Assembly: GCA_038040445.1 (NCBI GenBank)
Contig: JBBPIG010000024.1
Coordinates: forward strand, 1-46,799
Source: Acidobacteriota bacterium
GTDB taxonomy: Bacteria; Acidobacteriota; Blastocatellia; UBA7656
Length of the DNA: 46,799 nucleotides
Direction: 5' to 3'
The notes beneath the pieces are model-generated. The model did not search any database and was not told the origin of the DNA. It saw only the letters and a list, made by a program, of their open reading frames with translations. Position numbers and translations under genes: made by a program. This document shows, in pieces, positions 21,098 through 28,032 of the stretch (its first letter is position 1; each line of letters opens with the position of its first letter).

Positions 21098-21135
21098 GCT
21101 CCTGCAGTCGAACTGGCTGCAGGAGCCCCGTTTTT
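21098..21135 (+). terminator. Rho-independent terminator
   Basis: GCTCCTGCAG (21098-21107) pairs perfectly with CTGCAGGAGC (21117-21126), and TTTTT follows at 21131-21135. It lies 44 bases after the secreted-protein stop codon. Confidence 0.85.
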
Positions 21136-21211
21136 CAAGCCTTCGGGATCTTCAAGGAGCTGTCCCCCTGCGACATTGCGGGCGCCAGCATAAACGACGG
21201 AGGGGAGTATT

Positions 21212-21577
21212 ATGACTCAAGATGTTCGCGGCACTATCGAGGTGTTGAAAGCGGAGCTCGACTTTGCTGAAAAGGGCGGCTACGGCCGTTCGGTTAAGAC
21301 ACCGTGGCAGCCGACTTCGATCCTTAAAGATTCTCCGAGCTGCCTCAATCTTGGCGACCCGGCGAGGACGCATCCGTGCAGCGAATGCTTGCTGATTGAT
21401 TTCGTTCCGGCGGAAGCCCGTGCAGAAGATGTGCCTTGCCATCACATCCCGCTCAACGCCACCGGAGCAACCATCGACAAGTTGGAGTTGAAGGAGAACC
21501 AGACCGAGATGGAGGAGACGGTCAAGAGTTGGCTCCGCGCAACCATCGACAAGCTCGCGGAGCAGAGAACCGCGTAG
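21212..21577 (+). CDS. Conserved hypothetical Cys-containing protein
   Basis: This 121-residue soluble protein has no signal peptide. Its middle holds DSPSCLNLGDPARTHPCSEC, then LLIDFVP and PCHHIPL: four Cys and a His pair spaced as if to bind a metal or iron-sulfur centre. The C-terminal third is a charged helix (EMEETVKSWLRATIDKLAEQ). I know of similar proteins only as hypothetical. GGAGGGG precedes ATG 21212. It starts a short run with a membrane Cys protein and a cytochrome c, so a link to respiration is plausible. Confidence 0.7.
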   Translation: MTQDVRGTIEVLKAELDFAEKGGYGRSVKTPWQPTSILKDSPSCLNLGDPARTHPCSECLLIDFVPAEARAEDVPCHHIPLNATGATIDKLELKENQTEMEETVKSWLRATIDKLAEQRTA

Positions 21578-21665
21578 ATCGCCTAATTGCGAATAGCGAA
21601 ATCATAGGAGAATTTCGTCCCTTTCGATTCGCCTTTCGCAATTGGCCGAGGGAGGAGGATCGGCG

Positions 21666-22244
21666 ATGTCCGTTGAACTTTACCTTATCGGGCTAGTCCT
21701 TACACTCGCCGTGCTGTATTTTGTAGTCCCGTTCGCTGCGGGTGCGTACTTGAGATACCGAGGCAAGCGGGTCATCACTTGCCCTGAAACCCGGAAGCCC
21801 GCGGCGGTGGAAGTGGACGCAAGGCACGCCGCCCTAACTGCTGCGATCAGCCATCCAGACCTTCGCTTGAAATCATGTTCGCGCTGGCCCGAGCGCGAGG
21901 ACTGCGGGCAAGAGTGCCTGCTTCAAGTCGAGCTCTCGCCTGAGGATTGTCTGGTGCGCAACATGCTGACGAGTTGGTACGCTGGCAAGCGCTGCGTCTC
22001 CTGCGGAAAAGAGTTTGGCGAGATCACCTGGTTAGATCGCAAGCCAGCGCTACTGAGCCCTCAGGGTGAGACTTTGGAGTGGAGCGAACTCACATCAGAG
22101 AAAGTGCCAGACGCTCTAGCGACGCATTTTCCCGTATGCTGGGACTGCCACATAACCGAGAGCTTTTGCCGCCAATATCCGGAGATGATTGTCGACCGCT
22201 CGCAAATAGGCGCAGGCATCCACCGTAGTCAAACTAGAGGATAA
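21666..22244 (+). CDS. Membrane-anchored Cys-rich hypothetical protein
   Basis: This 192-residue protein begins with a hydrophobic segment (residues 4-28) and continues as a Cys-rich domain: ITCPETRKPAAVEVD, DCGQECLLQ, RCVSCGKEFGEI and FPVCWDCHITESFC. The paired C-x2-C motifs look like zinc ribbons; CWDCH also fits a c-type heme motif formally. If the domain is periplasmic a single heme is possible, but the first segment suggests a cytoplasmic domain behind an anchor. ATG 21666 follows GAGGAGGAT. The gene ends 12 bases before the cytochrome c gene, so the two are probably co-translated. Confidence 0.68.
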   Translation: MSVELYLIGLVLTLAVLYFVVPFAAGAYLRYRGKRVITCPETRKPAAVEVDARHAALTAAISHPDLRLKSCSRWPEREDCGQECLLQVELSPEDCLVRNMLTSWYAGKRCVSCGKEFGEITWLDRKPALLSPQGETLEWSELTSEKVPDALATHFPVCWDCHITESFCRQYPEMIVDRSQIGAGIHRSQTRG

Positions 22245-22256
22245 TGGAGAAGGATC

Positions 22257-22679
22257 ATGAAAACAAAAGTAATCACTTTTGCAACGCTTGGGGTTTTAAT
22301 AGTATGTGCGCTGGGCTGGCTCGCTTCGGCTCAGAGCACCAAGGCCAGCCCAAAGTCAGCGGACGTTGAAAAGGGCCGAAAGATCTTCAATCAATACTGC
22401 GCGACGTGCCACGGCCTCACCGGAAAAGGCGGAGGGCCTGCCGCGGCGGCACTGAAGGTGGAACCTCCAGACCTGACAGCAATTCAACAGGTAGGCGAGA
22501 AGTTCCCGTTCAGTCGGGTCCAGACCAAGATCGACGGAGAGAAGGAGGTCACGGCTCACGGGTCGAGTAAGATGCCTATTTGGGGAGCGATCTTCAGACG
22601 CACCAGCGGCGAGTTGCAACGACACGCCGATGTGTACTGCCTTGTGAAGTATATCGAGTCAATTCAGCGGGTGAAGTAG
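22257..22679 (+). CDS. Monoheme class I cytochrome c
   Basis: This 140-residue protein has a signal peptide (hydrophobic residues 5-24, cleavage near ASAQS) and one heme site, CATCHGLTGKGGGP. The probable distal ligand is the Met in SSKMPIWG. The arrangement is like that of small periplasmic class I cytochromes c that shuttle electrons between membrane complexes. AGAAGGAT precedes the ATG. It is the last gene of a three-gene run. Confidence 0.88.
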   Translation: MKTKVITFATLGVLIVCALGWLASAQSTKASPKSADVEKGRKIFNQYCATCHGLTGKGGGPAAAALKVEPPDLTAIQQVGEKFPFSRVQTKIDGEKEVTAHGSSKMPIWGAIFRRTSGELQRHADVYCLVKYIESIQRVK

Positions 22680-23052
22680 CTCGCTTTACATCGGGTTGTC
22701 CAGCGGCCAACCACCGGACGCATCGCCTTTCGCCTCCGCTGCATATCACTGGAGACCGAACAGACGCCTTTGCAAAGAGAGACGGGCAAACTTTTTGGCA
22801 AGCTGGGCAGGCAACGACTGTTAGTTGCTAGTTCGGTGCGGCGGAACGAAGCCCAGACGTTTATCGCCAGATTAGCCCCGCCTGCAAGCGCACGCGCCTT
22901 ATATCATCACGACTGCTGATGAACACTATGCGCATTCGACCTGTACGGGCGTCCCTTTGTTTGTGGACGCCCCTGCAGCTCAATGACCTTTCCACTGACT
23001 CCTAGCCCCGCCTGCCTTCAATCCCGATCTTGCGAGGCCGGCAGCGATTCGC
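22680..23052. other. 373-base convergent intergenic region
   Basis: The region separates the cytochrome c gene from the oppositely oriented citrate synthase. It holds a compact hairpin, GGGCGTCC (22947-22954) with GGACGCCC (22965-22972), inside a sequence resembling the longer inverted repeats of the window. No supported gene and no clear T-tract terminator were found. Confidence 0.6.
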
Positions 23053-24375
23053 TTACTCGGCAGTGGCTGACTTGCTCTCCTGCTCTTTCCTCTGTTCGAT
23101 CGCGACGTAGTTTCGCTCGTCGTAACCCAGATACACTTGTCTGGGCCGCGCGATCTTTTGTTCGCCGTCTAGCAACATCTCTTCCCATTGAGCCAGCCAA
23201 CCGGAGGTGCGCGGGATGGCGAACAGCACCGGGAACATGTCAACCGGAAAGTCCATCGCCTGATAGATGATTCCGGAATAGAAGTCGACGTTCGGATACA
23301 GCTTTCTGCTTACGAAATATTCGTCCTCGAGCGCTATTCGCTCCAGCTCGAGCGCAATGTCGAGGATGGGGTTCTTGCCTGTTATTTCGAACACCTCGTC
23401 AGCGATCTGCTTGATTATCTTCGCCCTCGGATCGTAGTTCTTGTAGACCCGGTGTCCGAACCCCATGAGTTTGACTTCGCCACCTTTCACCCGCTTGATG
23501 TACTCCGGGACTCGCTCCTTCGAACCGATCTCGTTCAGCATCCGAAGCACCGCTTCATTGGCGCCGCCGTGCAGCGGGCCGTACAGCGCGGCCGCCGCCC
23601 CTGCAACAGCCGAATACGGATCGACGTGCGAGCTGCCGATGCTGCGCATCGCATTCGTGCCACAATTCTGCTCGTGATCGGCGTGCAGGATGAACAGGAC
23701 ATCGAGCGCGTGCTCGAGCACTCGATTCGGCCTGTACTTCACCTCGGTCATCTTAAACATCATGTTCAGGAAGTTGCCCGGGTAGCTCAGATCGTTATCC
23801 GGGTAGTCGTAAGGCATTCCGACACTGTGGCGATACGCAAACGCCGCAAGCGTCGGCATCTTGGCGATGAGCCGGAAGATTTGATGCTTTCGCGATTCGG
23901 GGTCGAAGATGTTCTTTGCATCCCTGTAGAACGTCGACAACGCTCCGACCGTTCCTATCAGCATGCCCATCGGATGAGCGTCGTAGTGGAAGCCATCCAT
24001 GAACTTCTTGATCTGTTCATGAATGAACGTATGGTGTGTGATGTTCCAGGACCACTCCTTCAACTGCTCAGCTGTGGGCAGCTCTCCGTAAAGCAGCAGG
24101 TACGCGACCTCGAGATATGTGCTGCGCTCGGCCAACTGTTCGATCGGGTATCCGCGATAGCGAAGGATGCCTTTATCTCCGTCGATGAAGGTGACCCGGC
24201 TCTTGCACGAGGCCGTGTTCATGAATGCGGGGTCATAGGTCATCAGCCCGAAGTCTCCGTCCGAAACCTTTATCTTCCGCAGATCCATCGACCGAATCAC
24301 ACCGTTCTCTATTGGGACCTCGTACTGCTTCCCCGTCCGATTGTCTGTGATTGTTAACGTATCTGACGAACCCAT
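23053..24375 (-). CDS. gltA: Citrate synthase
   Basis: This 440-residue type II-like citrate synthase condenses acetyl-CoA and oxaloacetate at entry to the TCA cycle. Landmarks are [29 protein letters not shown], the active-site [10 protein letters not shown] and [14 protein letters not shown], and a final catalytic segment NVDFYSGI. The frame is open much further upstream, but that part is a malic-enzyme fragment. ATG 24375 is preferred because AGGAGG lies seven bases before it. A short out-of-frame relic ORF stops exactly before this Shine-Dalgarno (TGA-GGAGGTGGTT-ATG), suggesting translational coupling. Expression probably depends on the promoter near 25101. Confidence 0.95.
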   Translation of the reverse strand: MGSSDTLTITDNRTGKQYEVPIENGVIRSMDLRKIKVSDGDFGLMTYDPAFMNTASCKSRVTFIDGDKGILRYRGYPIEQLAERSTYLEVAYLLLYGELPTAEQLKEWSWNITHHTFIHEQIKKFMDGFHYDAHPMGMLIGTVGALSTFYRDAKNIFDPESRKHQIFRLIAKMPTLAAFAYRHSVGMPYDYPDNDLSYPGNFLNMMFKMTEVKYRPNRVLEHALDVLFILHADHEQNCGTNAMRSIGSSHVDPYSAVAGAAAALYGPLHGGANEAVLRMLNEIGSKERVPEYIKRVKGGEVKLMGFGHRVYKNYDPRAKIIKQIADEVFEITGKNPILDIALELERIALEDEYFVSRKLYPNVDFYSGIIYQAMDFPVDMFPVLFAIPRTSGWLAQWEEMLLDGEQKIARPRQVYLGYDERNYVAIEQRKEQESKSATAE

Positions 24376-24408
24376 AACCACCTCCTCAAGTTCTCGGTTG
24401 AATCTCTC

Positions 24409-24931
24409 TTGCACAATCCCTGTAGCGGCCGAGCCGGCCCCGAGCATCACGATCTGCTGTTTGCTTATCTTTGATCCGATCACATCCATAGCGGCGAGCA
24501 ACCCCGCAAGCGCCACTGCGCCGGTGCCCTGGATGTCGTCGTTGAAAGTGCACAGCCGGTCTCGATAGCGGTCGAGCAATCGAGACGCGTTGTTCTTCGC
24601 GAAGTCTTCCCTCGGTGATGTGCTCTTGCAACAATCTGTAGAAGAGCGTCTCGTTGCGATCCTGCAGGCTGGCCAGATAGATATAGCGCTCGAGGTCCGC
24701 GTCTTTCTGGAGGTCCGCGTCTTTCTGCTTGTAGCTTGCGTAGGTGCGTGTCAGCTGCTCCTCGGTCGTCGAAACATGCGGCGGCACCAGTCCGACCAAC
24801 CCGAACTCGCGGCGTTCCTCCTCCGAGAAAGCGCTACCTTTGTTGAGCAGGGGATTCTCCAGCAGGGACTTTCCGGTCAACGAGACCTCGATGGTTTCCT
24901 CCCGAGCGTCCGCAGCCTCAGTTGAAGTCAT
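24409..24931 (-). pseudogene. NAD-dependent malic enzyme remnant with internal deletion
   Basis: The frame from ATG 24931 (after GGGAGGCG) reads as a malic enzyme N-terminus, with [53 protein letters not shown] and EHITE. Near 24607-24612 it jumps, in a different frame, to [19 protein letters not shown] and then [19 protein letters not shown] and [11 protein letters not shown]. In intact enzymes these segments lie well over 100 residues apart, so an internal out-of-frame deletion has occurred. Similarity ends near 24420, where the NAD domain should begin in full. The first frame closes with TGA at 24386-24388, just before the citrate synthase start. No activity is expected. Confidence 0.85.
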
Positions 24932-25100
24932 AAACGCCTCCCCTCAGGCTGAAAATAACACGAACCGCCAAGCAGCGAAACAAGCGTTTGGAGATCCCCT
25001 CTTAGCACCTGAGAGCAGAAAGCGGCCGCCAGCGCTAAGGCTCCATCCGCTCCGCTCGGATTATTGCAGGTATCTAGGCCTCGTTGGCGCGCTCGCGGCC

Positions 25101-25171
25101 ATCAGTGATTGTCGCCTGCTCGCGCCGGCGTCTCTAGCGCGGTCATCACATCTCGATGTGACGGTGGTCAC
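25101..25171 (-). promoter_or_regulatory. Tandem Crp-type operator and promoter toward the malic enzyme relic and gltA
   Basis: On the minus strand the distal dyad reads GTGACCACCGTCAC (25171-25158). The proximal one reads GTGATGACCGCGCT (25149-25136), 22 bases on, with a degraded right half. GACAAT at 25113-25108 fits a -10 element and gives a start near 25101 with the proximal centre at -41.5. It is divergent from the Hsp20 promoter. Confidence 0.6.
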
Positions 25172-25227
25172 CCACAACGAGCGCGGCAGCAAACTTCTCA
25201 GACTACTGGGATCGCGCGCTTGTCATC

Positions 25228-25298
25228 GTGACACCGGTCACCCCGAGGTGTGACAGCAGTCATAGATTTTCCTTTTCAAGATCTATAGGATACGGCAC
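25228..25298 (+). promoter_or_regulatory. Tandem Crp-type operator and promoter of the Hsp20 gene
   Basis: Dyads GTGACACCGGTCAC (25228-25241) and GTGACAGCAGTCAT (25250-25263) start 22 bases apart and are followed by TCATAG. TAGGAT at 25286-25291 fits the -10 position for a start near 25298. This leaves an unusually long leader of about 320 bases before the Hsp20 start. Confidence 0.75.
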
Positions 25299-25617
25299 AG
25301 GCAGAGACTACCTGCCCAGTGCATTGATCGAGAGAGATTCTGCCGGCAGAGATGGCATTCTCGAACCGGTCTGGTGATTGTCCCACTCTCTCTCATTTCA
25401 CGAGTCCTCGATGGTGCATTCGGACCATTTGTTTTTCGCCGTCAAGGACGGAGCGCTGTCGCGAGCGGGAGCAGGCTTGTACTGAACTGACGAGCCGCCC
25501 CGGTCGCGCTGCGGTCACGTGATCAGGCCCCGCCGTCCTCCAGCCTCCGCTCTGGAGGGCGGGTCGGCGGCGGGTTCTCTTGAGACAGTAGGAATTGAAA
25601 GTAAGGAGGAAATGAGA
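25299..25617 (+). other. Long leader region upstream of Hsp20
   Basis: These 319 bases separate the predicted transcript start from the Hsp20 ATG. I see no supported gene. A GC-rich, partly self-complementary stretch lies at 25530-25580, beside the Shine-Dalgarno region; it might act as a thermosensor, but the fold was not computed. Confidence 0.35.
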
Positions 25618-26079
25618 ATGCAACCAGGAACAGCGATGGCTCCAATAAAGAGCCTCCGAAATCTCATGACAACGGACCCCTTCTTCATGCTTCAGAACAG
25701 GTTGAGCCGTCTTTACGAGCCATTTGCGGAGGAGAACTTTCCGCTTACTACATGGGTCCCGGCATGCGACATCTATGAGACAGCCAAAGAGATCGTCGTC
25801 AAAGCCGAGCTCCCCGGTCTCAAGAAGGAAGACGTCTTCGTCAGCATCGAGAACAATGTGCTGACGATCCACGGCGAGCGAAAGTTTGAAGAGGAGGTCA
25901 AGCGCGAGAACTTCCATCGTGTGGAGCGCACCTACGGCGAGTTCCTTAGGAGCTTCACAGTGCCGACCTTCACCGACGCAGACAAGATCCTCGCAGAGTT
26001 CAAAGACGGCCTGCTTATGGTCACCTTGCCGAAGCGCGAGGAATCGAAACCGAAGCAGATCGAAGTCAAAGTCAAGTAG
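25618..26079 (+). CDS. Hsp20/alpha-crystallin small heat-shock protein
   Basis: This 153-residue holdase chaperone has the alpha-crystallin domain at about residues 43-140: [43 protein letters not shown], then the A[13 protein letters not shown] end strand. It prevents aggregation of unfolding proteins in the cytoplasm. ATG 25618 is preferred over 25612 because AAGGAGGA then has an eight-base spacing. A tandem Crp-type promoter upstream and a strong terminator downstream make it a single-gene unit; control by a Crp/Fnr-type factor recalls dormancy- or hypoxia-linked Hsp20 genes. Confidence 0.95.
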   Translation: MQPGTAMAPIKSLRNLMTTDPFFMLQNRLSRLYEPFAEENFPLTTWVPACDIYETAKEIVVKAELPGLKKEDVFVSIENNVLTIHGERKFEEEVKRENFHRVERTYGEFLRSFTVPTFTDADKILAEFKDGLLMVTLPKREESKPKQIEVKVK

Positions 26080-26127
26080 TTTTCAAGGCGAACCCCTCCT
26101 GAGCACTTCATAGGGAAGTCGCCACTT

Positions 26128-26175
26128 ACAGCCGCAGGTTATATTCTCTCCTTCCGACCTGCGGCTGTTTTCTTT
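26128..26175 (+). terminator. Rho-independent terminator after Hsp20
   Basis: ACAGCCGCAGGT (26128-26139) pairs perfectly with ACCTGCGGCTGT (26157-26168) and runs into TTTTCTTT. It lies about 50 bases after the Hsp20 stop and just before the next tandem operator. Confidence 0.9.
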
Positions 26176-26191
26176 GCGCGAGAATCAGGTT

Positions 26192-26262
26192 GTGACGACC
26201 GTCACGACTAAGGGTGCACACCCTCACGGACTTCTCTCAGTTGTGGCCCCACAATCGAGACG
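26192..26262 (+). promoter_or_regulatory. Tandem Crp-type operator and promoter of a possible non-coding transcript
   Basis: Dyads GTGACGACCGTCAC (26192-26205) and GTGCACACCCTCAC (26214-26227, degenerate left half) start 22 bases apart. CACAAT at 26250-26255 fits the -10 element and gives a start near 26262. No convincing coding region follows before the next promoter at 26834. Confidence 0.62.
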
Positions 26263-26833
26263 GAGGCGGGCTGGAAATTTGAGTCAAACCAAATCCCGGT
26301 ATGCTGATTTTCCACCGAACCTATTTTTCAAACATGTCTAATATTGAACAGACACTTAGTGGCTCGCTTTGTATTATAGAGCGGTTTCCGGTTACGAGTA
26401 TGTCTAAACGATATGGCGATTCAAATTCAAGGATCGGCTTAAACCATTCACTCACTGGCGGCCTGTGTTGGAGTTCGATAAAGATCAACATCGGCGATTC
26501 AAGAGCCTAGAGACGAGGTGAATCAACTAAAGTCCCCTGTCCAACTTCGGATTGTTAGGAACTCCGACTAGACCGAGAGCCTTAAGGACCACTTCCAATT
26601 GTAATTCGGTTTGGGCGTTGAGCAAATCTGCCCACAGCCATGGGGGAAACTCTCATGAGGTTCCTAATGCGCCGAGGATTGACCGCCCGTCATCGCAAGG
26701 GCAGTCGCCCTCATACTACGGTAATCTGTTTGTTTTCACTGAGCACCTCGCGATGCTCAGCCCGGCGCTTCGGCTTAGTGGGTTGTGAACACTAATTGCC
26801 CTTGGTCGCTCTTTGAGTGTGATGACCTGACAC
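26263..26833 (+). ncRNA. Candidate regulated non-coding transcript or gene remnant
   Basis: This stretch of about 570 bases is more AT-rich than its neighbours. Short open frames (26301-26510, 26552-26788 on plus) lack ribosome binding sites and any family resemblance. A minus-strand stretch near 26535-26650 reads ADLLNAQTELQLEVVLKALG, which looks protein-like but has no start, so an old gene fragment is an alternative. Because a tandem-operator promoter points into it, I list it as a candidate RNA. No conserved fold was established. Confidence 0.25.
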
Positions 26834-26903
26834 GTGATGGCCGTCACGCCGACTGGTGACAGCGCTCATAGTTTTTTGGTTACGGAACATGTTAATTCGA
26901 TGG
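26834..26903 (+). promoter_or_regulatory. Tandem Crp-type operator and promoter of the decaheme/barrel operon
   Basis: Dyads GTGATGGCCGTCAC (26834-26847) and GTGACAGCGCTCAT (26856-26869) start 22 bases apart and are followed by TCATAG. GTTAAT at 26891-26896 fits a -10 element within one base of the usual place. The start near 26903 leaves a 24-base leader containing AAGGAGG. Confidence 0.75.
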
Positions 26904-26926
26904 TAGGACTAGAAGGAGGCACAACG

Positions 26927-27997
26927 ATGAGCCCGGTAAAACTATTAAAGACGGCGTTGGTTGCTTGCTGCGCTGCGTTGGGATTGTTGTATACGGCATC
27001 GAGTTCGCTGTCGAGTCCCGTCGATCCCGGCGGTCAGAAGAAGGCCCAACCCACTTCGTCGGCCAAGAGTTCGCCCGAAGACTTTGTCGGAAGCGAGACC
27101 TGCAAGGCCTGCCACGAAGAACAATTCAACAGCTTCTCCCATACGGCGCACGCCAAGCTTTCAAAGGCCGGCTGGAAGACGGAGAAGCAAGGCTGCGAAT
27201 CGTGCCACGGCCCCGGCAAGGCACACGTTGAAGGCGGTGGAGATAAGACCAAGATTCGGACCTTCGCCAATGAATCGCCGAAGCAAATGTCCGAAGCCTG
27301 CCTGCAGTGCCACGCCGGCAAGGAAGAGCACAACAACTACAAGCGGGGTGAGCACTGGCGCAACGACGTAGCATGCACCGACTGCCACTCACCGCACTTC
27401 TCCACCAGGCTCGCCGCGACGCTGGCGGGCGCGCCTCAAGGAAAGTCTGACGCGCCCTCTTCCCTGATCCCGGTAGGTCCCTTCTCGGCGCACTCGAATG
27501 ACCTGGCGCCTCCAAAGATGCTTCTCAAGAACGAGCCGCAACTGTGCATGACTTGCCATAACGAAACGAAGGCCCAGTTCACGCAGCCGTTTCACCACAG
27601 GGTTCTTGAAGGCGCGATGAAGTGCAGCGATTGCCACAACCCGCACGGCGGATTCGAATTGAAACAGGCAAGGCTCAACACTGGCGCGGATGCCGCGTGC
27701 ATGAAGTGCCACGCAGACAAGCAAGGCCCCTTCGTATTCGAGCACGCGCCCGCGAAAGTTGAAGGCTGTGCTATTTGCCACACGCCTCACGGATCAAGCA
27801 ATCCGAAGATGCTCAAGCGCACTAACGTGAATCAGCTCTGTCTGGAATGCCACAGCAACGTGGCGTTGAAAGTCGGTGAGATTGATACGCCTGGCATCCC
27901 AACTTTCCATAATCAGTCGACCGTGCGCTATCAGAACTGCACCACGTGTCATATGAAGATTCACGGCTCGAACAATAGTCCGGTTTTCTTCCGGTGA
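26927..27997 (+). CDS. Decaheme c-type cytochrome (DmsE/MtrA-like)
   Basis: This 356-residue periplasmic protein has a signal peptide (LVACCAALGLLYTAS region) and ten CXXCH sites: CKACH, CESCH, CLQCH, CTDCH, CMTCH, CSDCH, CMKCH, CAICH, CLECH and CTTCH. Ten hemes, the VGSETCKACHEEQ opening and NPHGGFE-type spacers match the DmsE/MtrA family, whose members thread through an outer-membrane barrel and pass electrons across it. ATG 26927 follows AAGGAGG; longer upstream frames precede the predicted transcript start. The barrel gene begins 35 bases downstream. Direction of electron flow (export or Fe(II) oxidation as in PioA) cannot be told. Confidence 0.93.
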   Translation: MSPVKLLKTALVACCAALGLLYTASSSLSSPVDPGGQKKAQPTSSAKSSPEDFVGSETCKACHEEQFNSFSHTAHAKLSKAGWKTEKQGCESCHGPGKAHVEGGGDKTKIRTFANESPKQMSEACLQCHAGKEEHNNYKRGEHWRNDVACTDCHSPHFSTRLAATLAGAPQGKSDAPSSLIPVGPFSAHSNDLAPPKMLLKNEPQLCMTCHNETKAQFTQPFHHRVLEGAMKCSDCHNPHGGFELKQARLNTGADAACMKCHADKQGPFVFEHAPAKVEGCAICHTPHGSSNPKMLKRTNVNQLCLECHSNVALKVGEIDTPGIPTFHNQSTVRYQNCTTCHMKIHGSNNSPVFFR

Positions 27998-28032
27998 GAG
28001 GTTATGTCCGACAAAAGTCGAGGAGGGATCCT

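Noticed and set aside
21666-22244. CWDCH in the Cys-rich membrane protein as a certain heme site
   Set aside because: Other C-x2-C pairs suggest zinc ribbons and topology is unclear, so it was not counted among the hemes.
23188-24357. 389-codon plus-strand frame opposite citrate synthase
   Set aside because: It is an antisense shadow of gltA, Arg/His/Val-rich, without ribosome site or family resemblance.
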